From Cycas panzhihuaensis (lineage: Eukaryota; Cycadophyta): a stretch of 64,000 bases of DNA. The notes under the pieces are model-generated. The model saw only the letters and a program-made list of their open reading frames with translations. It did no database searches and was not told the origin of the DNA. The stretch lies in contig CM041465.1 of the NCBI GenBank assembly GCA_023213395.1, positions 208,947,741 to 209,011,740 on the forward strand, written 5' to 3'. Each line of letters opens with the position of its first letter. Within the stretch, counting starts at the first letter, position 1. Positions 43,380 through 55,042 of the stretch are shown piece by piece. The position numbers and the translations under genes were made by a program.

Positions 43380-43660
43380 AAAATTACTAGGTGAAGGACA
43401 ACACTGTCATTTGTATTATGGACAATGGAAATACGAAGAACCTAGTCTCTGATAGACTAGTTCCTTCCCTAAACCTTCCAATTGAGCCACATCCAGCTCC
43501 TTACAATCTTGGTTGAGTTTGGAAAAATGGTCTTTGGACAAGAGTAGATAGGGTGTGCCATGTCACATTCGTAATGGACTCACTCAACAATACAATTACT
43601 TGCAACATCACCCGTATGGATTGTTGTGATCAATTACATGACAAGCCATGTCAATATGAC
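43380..43660 (+). pseudogene. Gypsy L protease remnant
   Basis: Reads CIMDNGNTKNLVSDRLVPSL, NLPIEPHPAPYNLG, then VDRVCHVTFVMDS and ITRMDCC. This is the gypsy protease pattern (DGGS.EN..S..LV..L.L....H..PY.LGW ... C.V.PMD.C) with catalytic DSG changed to DNG. Pol beyond this is absent. Confidence 0.65.
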
Positions 43661-44984
43661 TAATGTGCATAGTAAGATAGCTACACCAACACCTAATACT
43701 TGCATGAAGATCATAGGACATTCCAACTTTAGTAAATTGTTATACCATCTACTACACAAACTACTATTCTCATTTTAAAGCCTTCAGTTTTCATTATATA
43801 GTTGTTTTAGGTACAACAACATCATCCTTGATCTCCTCACCATCTTTCACAAGTCTATCATCAACTCTGTCCAATTTTGGGGCCTTTACCACAGGCGCAA
43901 GCAATTGCCACGACCACTAGTGCTACTGCTTCTGTGGCACCTTTGCACCTTGTGTTTACTTGGGAAAGGGATCTTATTCTTTCAATTTAAGGAAATACCT
44001 AGAGCTAATATAAACCTTAGAAGGAAGGAATAAAAGTTTCTCCTACAAGGAACATTATACCTATGAGCGATGAAAGAATATTTGTGTGGATGATTGTCAG
44101 TTGTATCGAAATATAACAAAGTGAGCATATTTGTAGAGTGCAACAAATTTTCTCTCAAAGATTTTTGAGTTCTTCTAACATATTAATTTATTTGGTATAT
44201 TCTCCCAAAATAAATCAATATGATTCTTTTATGAATCAATATGATTTCTTCGCTAAATCAATCAAACAAAATATGCAAAACAAATCATACAAGGCATAAA
44301 GGCTCTTCCCTAGTGTGTTGCTCAGGAAGCACTTCTACTTGATGATAAGCATGAGTGTAAATATTATTTCCTTATCCAATTCTTTTTTAACCTACACAAT
44401 AATGCTAAAGACTATCATAAGGCTCGTTGTTTGTTAAAGAAAATCAAATATCAAATAGAAAGGGAATCAAGAGTCACCTCATTTAGAGATGAGGTTATGT
44501 GTAAGTCATGCAAATAGACATTTTGAGAGCTCTTCCAAAATGATATAATGAGAAAAGAAAATAAGATAGGTAGAAGAAAGAAAAAGAAACAATTGAATAA
44601 GAGTAGAACAAAATCTGAAAAACAATATGAGAGAATGAAATATCAAAAGAAAAGAGAGTTAATCAATACATACTGCTAAAACAAATCAATAGTACAACAA
44701 AACAATAAGAGAAGCACGATGATACTATGGAAGATGCAAAGAGAGGCATGGCATAAGGAGTTGATACTATAGAACAACAATAGAGGACCTATAGGGATAC
44801 TGTAGATGATGGTGAGAGACCAATGGTACTACATAAAAGAGTGCAACGATACCACAAATGTATAGTAGAGAATGTGTAGTATAAGAATAGCAAATGTTGC
44901 AAGAACAACGAAGGTGACATGTGGTATGGTTGTAGGAGCAGCAATAGAAAGGTGCAATATAGAACAAGAAGTTGTGATATGGTA
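43661..44984. other. Unassigned region
   Basis: No gene recognised. 44450-44720 is purine-rich (AGAAAG-type). It should continue at 57985 beyond copia D. Confidence 0.35.
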
Positions 44985-44989
44985 GAAAA
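44985..44989. repeat. Target site duplication of D (GAAAA), left copy
   Basis: GAAAA precedes the left LTR of D and recurs at 57980-57984. Confidence 0.85.
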
Positions 44990-45205
44990 TGTAGAAAAAA
45001 CTCTCAATGCTTCATTAATGAAAATGAATCTATAAATACATTACATCTTGTATAGGACAAATGGCAACTGCTCAATGTGATTTTGCCACTTGTCACTATG
45101 AGAGAAAAGGGGGAAATGATACAAGACCGTCATAATGTATTTTAAATAAACTTTATCTTCACAAAGTATGCTAGAAATATCCTAGATAAAACATTACTTC
45201 TAACA
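44990..45205 (-). repeat. 3' LTR of D
   Basis: Minus strand TGTTAGAAGTAATG (45205) to TTTCTACA (44990). TATA-like TATTTATAGATTC on the minus strand near 45030. Confidence 0.88.
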
Positions 45206-45409
45206 CCCTCTCTTAATGTTTTATCTATTTAATTCCTAATCTATTTTTAAATGAGGTAAATTTGTCTCTACTTAAGGGTTTTGTAAGAACATCAGCAACT
45301 TGGCTTTCTGAAGTACAATGTAAAAGTTCAATCTCTTTGTTTTGAACTTTTTCTCTGATGAAATGATGATGTACTTCTATATGTTTGGTCCTTGCATGTA
45401 GTATTGGAT
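45206..45409 (-). pseudogene. Copia D RNase H, C-terminal part
   Basis: Minus strand from the C junction: NPILHARTKHIEVHHHFIRE, KVQNKEIELLHCTSESQVAD, VLTKPLSRDKFTSFKNRLGI, then a stop and the purine tract. The upstream codons (STIKMTK) are at 52571-52600 on the other side of C. Confidence 0.88.
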
Positions 45410-45930
45410 TGTTAAACCTTATGTTTATCTTATGTTTATGTACTTTATGTTAATATATTATGTGCACTTTAATGTATTATGTGCACTTTTGTACTTTAGG
45501 GGTGGTTTTATCACTTAAGTGATAAAGTACACACCTACTTTATGTCTAGTGACATAACGTTGTCACTTGAGGGTTAAATGATCCCCTTGCACTTTTGCTC
45601 ACAAGAGCTCCCAATGGACACTTGTCCTTCATGCAAGCATGCATTGCATGATTGACACTTGTCAATCATGCAATAGCCTTTGGCCTCTCATCTCCCTCTA
45701 TTTAATGAGGCCTCTCTTCATTGTTTCTCATTAAGAGTTGGAGCTTTCTTGTTATTACATCGGTTTGCTAATCAAGCTGAGCATTCTTTGGTGGTTGGAC
45801 CAATTCCAACACCACATACTTGGTATCTTAGTCTTGCTCCTCTTTCTCTTTGTGTTTATACTTAATGCATGTATGCTTTTGTGTTTTGTTATGATCTTGG
45901 ACCTATGAGGCCATTTGGCCCATTCTAACA
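45410..45930 (+). repeat. 5' LTR of C
   Basis: TGTTAAACC to TTCTAACA. Palindrome at 45507-45526, hairpin with 14-bp arms at 45643-45674, TATA-like CTATTTAATGAGG near 45697. Confidence 0.92.
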
Positions 45931-45932
45931 TT

Positions 45933-45944
45933 TGGTATCAGAGC
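45933..45944 (+). other. Primer binding site of C
   Basis: TGGTATCAGAGC, two bases after the LTR end. Confidence 0.92.
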
Positions 45945-47855
45945 TTAGGCTTGGTACCCTTTGCACTGTTAGCTTGCTGTTCCATGCATTAATTAGCTTC
46001 GAAGACTGTCCCTGGAATCCAGCACAAGAGTCGCCTCTGCTGCCGCCCTTCACGGAACTGTTCACGGAGCCACATGGGAATCATCACGAGACACCGCACA
46101 TGTCGTGAGTCTCCACATGGACCTATCTTTAGATGTTTACTTGTCTTCAGCCGTGCATACGGGAGAAAGCCTACACTGGACGGGAGCCGCACGTCCCTCT
46201 TTCCCTCTGTCCTTTCCACAGGCGTAAGTCTCGCACATATGAAGGCTCGAGTTCTTGCTGCACGCAGCCTGTCCACGGAAGCTCGCACGTCTGCACGTGG
46301 TGAAGTCCGCACTGGAGCACCTGGCGCATGGGCTGCACAGGCGGGGACGAAGTCCTGCGCCTGAGGAAGCCACTGCAGGCACTGCAAGCTTCCACGCACA
46401 GGGGCCGCACGGAGACTGCCCACGGGGGGCCGCACAGAGTTAAAGCAAGCCGCACGACACGACGAGAAGGCAGCGGACTGCAGGCTGCGGCTTGAAACAC
46501 GCAGGCGATTCTGGAAGACCCATGGGAGTGCCGCCATCCCATGGCAATTTCTATTTTTAAATCGAATTTGATTTTTTGGCATAAAGACCTTGATATATGC
46601 AATTTAGCATATTATCAAGTATATGCTCTTTTTAATCGATGTTTTTTATAAAGTTTTTTTTATTAAGAGAAAAGAATTCTTAATCAAGTGGGGTCCATTG
46701 TTTAAAATAGGATTTCAAGCAATTAATCCTTAAGTTTGTTTTCTTGTTTTTTGAAGAATATCTCAAAGAGATATTTCAAAATATTGGTGACTTAAATGCT
46801 TTAAGAGGATTCTTTAGTGAGATTTATTCTCCTTTATAAAGCGTACATAAGAGTACTTTTTTAGTACTTTAAGAGTATTAAAATCTTCTTGGTGGATAGA
46901 GGATTTATTAAATGACTTATGCCAAGTCATTTTCCTCTCTTTAAAGATTGAAGTTACATGATTTAAGTACTTGTAAAGACTCCTTGCGTGGTGTTCTATT
47001 GATGCAAAATTGCAAAAAAGGTTGATTTTAGCCTTTATTTTTTGTTTTTTAAGCTCTTTTAGCACTCATTTAAATGCTATAAAAGTATTAAGAACTTAAT
47101 TGAAGTGGTTAAAAAGCATGTTCATATTGTAAAGGTGACATTCATCACCATTTGAGCTGATTTTTTGGCACCTTACATGGTGTCCCATAACCTTCAAAAT
47201 CTCAAAAAATGAGGCTGAGATACTTGTACTTAATAAAATCACTTTTTCTGTTGGATTGTTGGGACTATTTTAAAGTCTCAACAACTTGGTGCTTGGCGTT
47301 CGCTTGGTGTTTGGAGTACATTTCGTACACTTTGGCAAGTGGTTCTCTCTCTACATCAGCTTTGGAGCATTAAAACGAACCTACTTTTGCAATCGTCATC
47401 AAGTTTTTTGCTTCATTTTCACTAAGTACTAAACTCTCAAAGTACTTACATTTTGTACTCAAGCACTTCAACATCTTACTTGGATTTCAAAAAGCACTTA
47501 AAACACTTAATCAAGTGCTCATTTAATGTACTAAATTTGCTTCTTAAGAAGCCTTTCATTGTAAGTTTAAGTACATCATCCAAGTAAATGTATCTTAAAA
47601 TTCACTTTAAAACTTTCTAAAGGTGAATTTAAAATCTGGTTGGAGAGGCTCGAAAAAGGTTTAAACCTTGCCTCTGCTACACTTAACTTGGACCAACTCA
47701 ATAGCCAAAGTCCTCCACCCCTCATCACTCCACCCAGTCGTTGGATCTTCTTGTAAAATCGTGGAATTTGGTGGTTTCGTTAGAAGGTGGAACTTAAGCG
47801 ACAAAGCTTTGAAGTTACCAAGTTATTTGCTATCCTTTAAGCATACAAGTGAAAG
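45945..47855 (+). other. C leader, 1.9 kb, GC-rich at its 5' end
   Basis: 45990-46510 is strongly GC- and CpG-rich (repeated GCACG, CCGCAC) and opens spurious frames on both strands; 46560-47850 is AT-rich and parallels the F leader (shared GTTGGATTGTTG, TCAAGTG). I find no gene. Confidence 0.7.
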
Positions 47856-48700
47856 ATGGCTGCTATTAACATGCTCAATGCATGCACAATAAGATTAACA
47901 GGGCAAGAAAATTATCAAGAATGAAGAGAATCACACAAAATCTCTTGATAATGAATGAATTCTGGGGTTATGTTTCTGGGAGAATTCTCAATCCTACACT
48001 TGTTAATAATGATGATGAAGATAATGTTGATTATGAACGTGTTGTTGCTTGGGAAGCCAAAGACGAGATCGCTTTGGCATTTCTTCATATGATTGTGGAT
48101 GTGCATGTGGATCAAAATATTTCTTCTGCTAAAACTTCTAAAGAAGCTTGGGACACTTTGTCCTCATTATACGAAAGGCGAGATGAAGCTCGCATTCTGA
48201 TGGTGAAAGCCAAACTGTATTCTGTTAAGTTTGTCAAGCCTATGTCGGCTTTTCTTTCCTCCATTAAAGAGGTATGTAATGAACTGAATACTTTAGGTAG
48301 TCCTGCAACAAGGGATGAGCTCATCACTTCCATCACCAAAGCATTGCCAAAGGACTACAACGACTTCATTTCATCTACCACTCGAGATGGTTCACTTAAG
48401 AGGATGACATTTAATGAACTTGAAAACTTATTACTTCAAGAAGAGTAGATTTATGTTAAGGATAGTGAAGAACCATCTACACCAGGTGCTTTCACGGCCA
48501 AGTTAAAGGCCAAACAGATCTCCAAACCTGCACCCACAAAGTAGTTTGGAAACATGAACATTGGCTCCTCAAAGTCCAATGTTGTATGTCATTATTGTGG
48601 AAAACCTGGCCACATTGCACCTAATTGCAGAAAGAAGCGAGCGGTCTGCGTCGGCAAAGATAGCGACATGACCACAAGGACAAAAGGCGACATGACCAAG
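47856..48700 (+). pseudogene. gag: C Gag
   Basis: ATG at 47856 gives MAAINMLNACTIRLTGQENY, then a one-base loss near 47921 relative to F. The second frame runs LLIMNEFWGYVSGRILNPTL, AWEAKDEIALAFLHMIVDVH, EAWDTLSSLYERRDEARILM, to a TAG at 48446. After it come one zinc knuckle (CHYCGKPGHIAPNC) and an Arg-rich tail. Confidence 0.88.
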
Positions 48701-49866
48701 GCAACAATATCAATAGAGATTTCAATAGACAGATCAGCAGCAGAATCCCCCTCGACCAAATCGAGGTGCCTATCGAGGAGGTCAAAGAGGAAGGGGGGGG
48801 TTATAGAGTTGGCAATCAGCGCCACTTTAATCAGTTTGCCGATGAAGACAAACTATTTTGTGCATATCACTCATCCAAGGATGATCACACTTGGATTGTT
48901 GATTCAGGAGCTACACAGCATATGACAGGGAGTGAAGAACTCCTTTACAATATTAAGGAAGGTAAAGGTCAATCAGTGACCTTTGAAAATAATGAATCTG
49001 TCAAGATTTCAGGCATAGGCACAATAGCTCCTTTCCACTCTTTAGAAAATCCTTCCTCCACATTTCCCAGTAGTGATGCATATTTCATTCCTTCCATGGA
49101 GAAGAGTTTGCTATCTGTTAGCAAGGTGGACAAGCAACAGATGAGCATGTTATTCAAGAATGGGAAATGTATCATTAGTGACAAAAATGACCAGTTATGT
49201 AGTCATGCATATGAGGATCAAGGTCTTTACAAATTGGATGCTAATAACATTACACTTGATTCTGCTTATTCTGGTTCCATGGTCACTATATCTTTGTCAA
49301 AAATGCAATTGTGGCATCAACGTCTAGGTCACTTAAGCCTAGATAATTTGAAGCAGATGATGAACAAGAACATGGTATATGGGCTTCCGAAGATATATGG
49401 TTCAAAATGTCTTTCTGGCTTGCATAATGGGGACTCAGCATCGTTTGCCTTTCCCTAAAGGCAAAGCTTGGCATGCATCTTATCCCTTGCAGTTAATTCA
49501 CTCAGACTTATGTGGACCCATGTCCTCTCAATCATTCGGAGGAGCATTGTATTACATCTCCTTCATTGATGACTTTTCTCATAAAGTCTGGGTCTACTTC
49601 ATAAAGCACAAATCAGAAGCATTCTCTAAGTTCAAAGAATTCAAAGCTGAAGTAGAAAATGAATCTGGCTATTCAATTGGAACATTAAGGACAGATAATT
49701 TAGGTGAATTCACTTTAAATGAATTCAACCAATACTGCAAGGATAATGGGATTCAGAGACAACTTACAGTTTCTCATACTCCTCAACAAAACGGAGTCTC
49801 CGAAAGAATAAACAGAACTTTGGCTAATAAAGCCAAAACTATGATGCATGCAAAAGGACTTCCTTG
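48701..49866 (+). pseudogene. C protease, pre-integrase and integrase core
   Basis: HTWIVDSGATQHMTGSEELL carries the intact protease site (about 48890-48945). MQLWHQRLGHLSLDNLKQMM follows; the zinc-domain cysteines are hit by a frameshift near 49415. The next frame has IHSDLCGPMSSQSFGGALYY, FIDDFSHKVWVYFIKHKSEA, RTDNLGEFTLNEF (DNGGEF changed) and HTPQQNGVSERINRTLA, then TGA at 49866. Confidence 0.88.
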
Positions 49867-51100
49867 AGCTTACTGGGCCGAAGCATTTCATACAGCTGCT
49901 TATGTGGCCAACCGGAGTCCTACTACAGCGGTCACCAAGATTACACCTGAGGAGGCATGGACTGGTAAGAAACCGACTATCAGCCATTTGAGGACATTTG
50001 GGTGCACTGCATATATGCACATACCTGATCAACAAAGGACAAAGTTAGATAAGCATAGTCTCAAATGCATCTTTGTAGGATATGCCATTCATAGCAAGGC
50101 CTACAAGTTGTATGATCCAGTTGGAAGAAAAATGCATCTCTCAAGAGATGTAATCTTTGTTGAAGATGATCAGAAAGAGTTGGATGTGGCATCTATCCAA
50201 CCCCCCATTGATAAAGGCAAAAAGATTGTTGAGGACTTCCCTCCCTCTCAATCTTCTACACCATGTACTTCATCTGCACCTGTGGGACCGTCCACTTCAT
50301 CATCTTCTGCTCCACTTGAACCTAGCACATCATCTTCTGTTGATCAAACACTTAGACTAGAAAACATTGAGGTTCATGCTACTTCATTTCAAAAGTTACC
50401 TAAATGGTATACTCAAACGGTGCAGGACGGTCACATTATTGAAGGGAAACGTCCATCGAAATATAGGCAGCAAACAAATTTTGCACTTATTGCTAAAGTG
50501 CTTTTTGTTGATGAACCTTCCAACTTTGAGGAGGCTTCAAAAAATGACAATTGGAAGGCTGCCATGGCTGAGGAGATCCATTCTATTCACAAGAATGGCA
50601 CATGGGATTTGGTCAAATTGCCTCCACATAAACAGGCAATCAATTGTAAATGGGTCTATAAGACCAAATTTCATTCTGATGGTACACTTAAGCATCAGAA
50701 GGCACGCCTTGTGGCAAAGGGATTCAAACAAAAGGAAGGCATTGATTATGAGGAAACTTTTGCACCAGTGGCGAATATGAACACCATCAGACTTCTTTTG
50801 GCCTTAGCAGCACAATGCAAATGGCCAGTTTATCAGATGGATGTGAAGAGCACCTTTCTTAATGGCGATCTTCAAGAGGAGGTATACTTGGAGCAACCTC
50901 CTGGTTACAAAGTACAAGGCAAGGAGCATCTTGTGTGTCGCCTCAAAAAGGCTTTGTATGGCTTGAAACAAGCTCCTAGGGCATGGTATTCAAAAATCGA
51001 TGACTACTTCTTGAAACATGGGTTTCATCGATCTACTTCAGATCCTAATTTGTACATCAAACATGAACAAAACCATGTCACTATATTGCCTTGTATGTAG
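49867..51100 (+). CDS. C integrase C-terminus, linker and reverse transcriptase (398 codons open)
   Basis: From [20 protein letters not shown] (the segment swapped in F) through [20 protein letters not shown], the Ser-rich linker, [60 protein letters not shown] and [21 protein letters not shown] one-base loss near 51082 throws the frame out just before the YVDD codons (51098-51109). Confidence 0.88.
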
Positions 51101-52054
51101 ATGACTTAGTGATCACTGGTGATGACACTAAGCTCATAAAGATTCTCCAGGATGATTTGAAGAGAAGTTTCGAGATGACTGATCTTGGACTTCTCCATTA
51201 TTTTTTTAGGCTTTGAGGTATGGCAACAGCAAGGCTATATCTTCATCTCCCAAGCAAAATATTCTTGGGACATCTTGCAGAGGTTCAGGATGCATGACTG
51301 CAAGACAGTGCCTACACCCATGGAGAACGAAACCAAGCTTACTCTTAATGGGGAAGCTGAATCCGTAGATCCCACTCTTTACTGGCAGTTGATTGGTAGT
51401 CTCATCTATCTCACCAACACTCGTCCGGACATTTCATTTGCAGTTGGGATTTGTTCTCGATTCATGTCTCAACCCAATCAAAAGCATTGGAAGGCAGCAA
51501 AATGCATACTCAAGTACATCAAAGGTACATTACAGCTTGGTCTTGAGTATACACATAATGAGAACTTCACTTTGGAAGGGTTTTCTGATTCTGATTGGGC
51601 AGGATGCCAAGATAGCAGGAGATCAACCTCGGGTTACTGTTTTACCCTTGGTTCAGTAGCTGTTTCGTGGAGTTGCAAGAAGCAACCAAATGTTACCTTG
51701 TCCTCCACCGAGCGGTACAAAGCTGTAGTCAGCGCAACTTGCGAGGCTATCTGGCTACGACGGATTCTTGGGGAACTTAGACTTGAGCAAGATCAGCCTA
51801 CCAACATTCATTGCGACAATCAGAGTGTGCTCAAACTAACTAAGAATTCCGTCTTTCATGCACGGACCAAGCATATTGAAGTTCACCACCATTTCATCAG
51901 AGAGCATGTACATGGTGGCGAGATCAACCTTCAAGATGTCGACCAACAGAGCGGCGTGACAGACATCTTTACCAAGCCACTTGGTAGAGAGAAATTTGTA
52001 AAATTTAGAGATGGTCTAGGGGTCCGACTTAACATTGTAAACAATAAGGGGGGG
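51101..52054 (+). pseudogene. C RT C-terminus, RNase H and polypurine tract
   Basis: [11 protein letters not shown] codons at 51095-51127, then an extra base near 51205. From there a long frame: [71 protein letters not shown] (one residue lost), TKNSVFHARTKHIEVHHHFI and DIFTKPLGREKFVKFRDGLG, ending GGC. Purine tract AATAAGGGGGGG at 52043-52054. Confidence 0.9.
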
Positions 52055-52570
52055 TGTTAAACCTTATGTTTATCTTATGTTTACATGTTAAGCTTTATGT
52101 ACTTTATGTTAATGTATTATGTGCACTTTTGTACTTTAGGGGTGACTTTATCACTTAAGTGATAAAGTACACACCTACTTTATGTCTAGTGACATAACGT
52201 TGTCACTTGAGGGTTAAATGACCCCCTTGCACTTTTGCTCACAAGAGCTCCCAATGGACACTTGTCCTTCATGCAAGCATGCATTGCATGATTGACACTT
52301 GTCAATCATGCAATAGCCTTTGGCCTCTCATCTCCCTCTATTTAATGAGGCCTCTCTTCATTGTTTCTCATTAAGAGTTGGAGCTTTCTTGTTATTCTGT
52401 CAGTTAGCTAATCAAGCTGAGCATTCTTTGGTGGTTGGACCAATTCCAACACCACATACTTGGTATCTTAGTCTTGCTCCTCTTTCTCTTTATGTTTATG
52501 CTTAATGCATGTATGCTTTTGTGTTTTGTTATGATCTTGGACCTATGAGGCCATTTGGCTCATTCTAACA
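52055..52570 (+). repeat. 3' LTR of C
   Basis: Pairs with 45410-45930. 22-bp palindrome at 52146-52167; hairpin at 52283-52314. Confidence 0.92.
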
Positions 52571-53540
52571 TCTTTGTCATCTTGATTGTGCTTTAATTGT
52601 TGTAGAACAATTGAGTAGGTGTTGTTTGTTCTTGTCCAAGATCTTTTAGGAGTTGTATGATCCATACTTCTTCACATGTTGCATTTACTGTTGATTTGTA
52701 CTTTGCTTCTGTTGAAAACAATGCTATTGTATGTTGCTTTTTGCTGCTCCAGGATATTAGGATTGTTCCTAAAAAGAAACAGTATCCTGACGTTGATTTC
52801 ATGTCCATTTTGTCCCCTGCCCAATCAGAATCACAAAACCTTATTAACTGCATATTGTTGTCTTTTACATATTCTTGTCCAAGATTTGTTGTTCCTTTCA
52901 AATACCGCGGAATTCTCTTTGCAGTATTCCAATGAGGTATCTTTGGATTTTCCATGAACCTGGAGACCACACCAATTGCATAAGAAATGTCTGGTCTGGT
53001 AGGTATAAGATAGATCAAGCTTCCAATTAGTTGTCTATATGTGGTTGCATTAACAGATTGTGCTTCCTGCTCAACATTTAGTACACAGCCAGTCTCCATG
53101 GGTGTAGCCACGCTGTTGCAATTTTCCACGTTGAACTTTTTCAATACATTTTTTATGTATTTAGATTGTGACAAGATAACAGAGTTGTTATTTTGTCCAA
53201 TCTCTATGCCCAGATAGTAATGCAATATTCCAAGGTCTGTCATTTCAAAAAAAAATTTTAACTGTTTTTTGATGAGTGCAATTGAATCTACATCATCTCT
53301 TGTGATCAACATATCATCTACGTACACTACTATAATGGAGATCAATCCTTGATTGAATTTTACATATATACTATGATCTGACTCATACCTGTGAAAGTCA
53401 TTTTGGATAAGATATTTGTTCAATTTGGCGTACCGGGCTCTTGGTTCTTGCTTGAGTGCATACAATGCCTTTTTTAGTTTGCAGACCAGATTTTCTTGGC
53501 TGGTTTTTATGTATCTTTCAAGGTGGTGCATATAGACTTC
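52571..53540 (-). pseudogene. Copia D RT C-terminus and N-terminal RNase H
   Basis: 312-codon minus-strand frame: LVCKLKKALYALKQEPRARY, IIVVYVDDMLITRDDVDS (intact YVDD), FFEMTDLGILHYYLGIEIGQ, YRQLIGSLIYLIPTRPDISY, RFCDSDWAGDKMDMKSTSGY and LLKDLGQEQTTPTQLFYNN, then a stop and STIKMTK to the C junction. ALYALKQEPRARY carries changes at residues normally invariant ([13 protein letters not shown]). Confidence 0.88.
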
Positions 53541-53543
53541 TTC

Positions 53544-53855
53544 TTAAAAGTCTCCATTCAGAACAATGCTTTTTACATCCATATAGTAGATTTTCCATCC
53601 TTTCTTAGCAGTTATTGCAATTACTATTCTCACAGTGTTTAATTTTGCCACTAGTGAGAACGTTTCTTCATAGTCGATTCCAACAGTTTGTGTGTAACCT
53701 TTTGCCACCAACCTTGCTTTGCACTTCTTAACTTCTCCATTTGGTTTTTCTTTTACTCTATATACCCATTTGCAGTTTACAATGGGTTTATCCTTAGGAG
53801 GTTCTACTAAGTCCCAAGTCTCGTTCTTGTGAATAACTTCCATTTCAGCATCCAT
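53544..53855 (-). pseudogene. Copia D RT N-terminus
   Basis: Open 103 codons: [74 protein letters not shown], ending in a stop before EEVY. The usual KTAFLNG is KSIVLNG. Confidence 0.87.
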
Positions 53856-54226
53856 TGTTGTTCTCCATGTTTAGAATTTGTTTGTTTCTTTGAATGTGTT
53901 TGGTTCAATAGAACAAACTAATGCCTGTGGTTTCTGAGATCTTGTCCTGTGCTCAAACACTTCTCCTTTTGTTTCTTCAAAGGTCTTAAGATACCATTTT
54001 TGTACCTTTTTAGAGTTTTGTCCCTACTCTGGTCTCTACTCTTCTTCTTCTTTGGTAGTGTTGAGATCACTTCTTTGATTGATGTCAGGTGTCTTTTGAT
54101 CTGAAGTTTCACTTCCTGTTTCAACATTTTCTAAAGTAATTACATATCCATCATCTGGTCAAACTATATTCAACATTTTATTATCTATGTTCATTTATTG
54201 ATACTCTGTTTTGGTGTGTCTTACCC
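53856..54226 (-). pseudogene. Copia D integrase-RT linker
   Basis: Lys-rich linker with RYKNGILRPLKK-like residues (53918-54127); frames broken. Equivalent to the acidic/Ser-rich spacers of the other copias. Confidence 0.55.
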
Positions 54227-54517
54227 CTTCATCAAATACCACGTCTCTACTAACATATAGTTTGTTTGTTTTTGGATCAAGGCGCCTGTATGCTTTTGAG
54301 CGATTACTGTACCCGACCATTATACACTCCATGCTTTTGGTATCTGGCTTGGTTCTTTTTTTGTTAGGAATGTGTACATAAGCTTTATAACCAAAGACTC
54401 TAAGATGACTTACATCTAGTTTATGCCTGGTCCATGCTTCTTTTGGTGTCACTTTGTCTAGTGCTTGAGTTGGACTCCTGTTGATCAGATACACATCATC
54501 AAATACCATGTCTCTAC
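54227..54517 (-). pseudogene. Copia D integrase C-terminal segment, second tandem copy
   Basis: Minus strand VYLINRSPTQALDKVTPKEA, WTRHKLDVSHLRVFGYKAYV, SMECIMVGYSNRSKAYRRLD, LYVSRDVVFDEGV. It repeats the segment at 54767-55030 (about 10% different), so the integrase tail is present twice in a row. Confidence 0.82.
54501..54517. repeat. 17-bp target duplication of the SINE, left copy
   Basis: AAATACCATGTCTCTAC, repeated exactly at 54767-54783. Confidence 0.92.
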
Positions 54518-54766
54518 GTCCCCAAAGGGACGGCATATCGGTAAGTAGTTCCCATGCGGTTGCAGAACTCCGAGTACGAGTCCTGAAGCCTTGACCGATG
54601 CAGTGGACTGGGGACCGTCTGAGTGTGTTTGCTAGCGGTTGCTATAGCAATGCACGGACGTTAAAGGTTTAACCCCTAGGAGCTCAGGGGGAGGATTAGT
54701 AGGGTGCGTGTGTCTTCGAGTGGGTGTGTTCTGATACCTCCTCCTGCTCAATCAAAAAAAATAAAA
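54518..54766 (+). mobile_element. tRNA-derived SINE
   Basis: 249 bp, markedly GC-richer than its surroundings, ending in A8-T-A7 and flanked by a perfect 17-bp duplication: the signature of LINE-mediated retroposition. Near its 5' end are RNA polymerase III promoter-like boxes: A-box-like TATCGGTAAGTAG (54536-54548) and B-box-like GAGTACGAGTCC (54572-54583). It lies on the plus strand inside minus-strand copia D, at the junction of a tandem duplication. Confidence 0.82.
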
Positions 54767-55042
54767 AAATACCATGTCTCTACTAACATACAATTTATTT
54801 GTTTTTGGATCAAGACACATGTATGCTTTTGAGCGATTATTGTACCCAACCATTATACACTCTATGCTTTTGTTTTCTAACTTGGTTATTTTTTTCTCAG
54901 GAATGTGTACATAAGCTTTACAACCAAAGACTCTGAGATGACTTACATTTGGTTTATGTCCGGTCCATGCTTCTTCTGGTGTCACTTTGTCCAGTGCTTG
55001 AGTTGGACTCATTTTGATCAAATACACAACTGTATTGACCAC
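54767..55042 (-). pseudogene. Copia D integrase C-terminal segment, first tandem copy
   Basis: Minus strand [69 protein letters not shown], then the SINE. It encodes the integrase region that follows the catalytic core. Confidence 0.85.

Larger units (their letters stand above)
45410..52570 (+). mobile_element. Copia C, inserted into D without visible target duplication
   Basis: 7,161 bp with LTRs of 521 and 516 bp (about 12 substitutions plus a rearranged first 80 bp). All copia domains are present with a few frameshifts and stops. It splits the D RNase H exactly between the codons of TK and NP; see findings. Confidence 0.93.

Noticed and set aside
45989-46602. Long minus-strand frames (197 and 143 codons) in the C leader, Arg/Ser/Ala/Cys-rich
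   Set aside because: They arise from GC-rich, stop-poor sequence, overlap each other in several frames on both strands and show no domain. They sit in the untranslated leader of an LTR element.
53918-54127. Lys-rich minus-strand frame as a separate gene
   Set aside because: It lies in the copia D integrase-RT spacer and is low-complexity linker.
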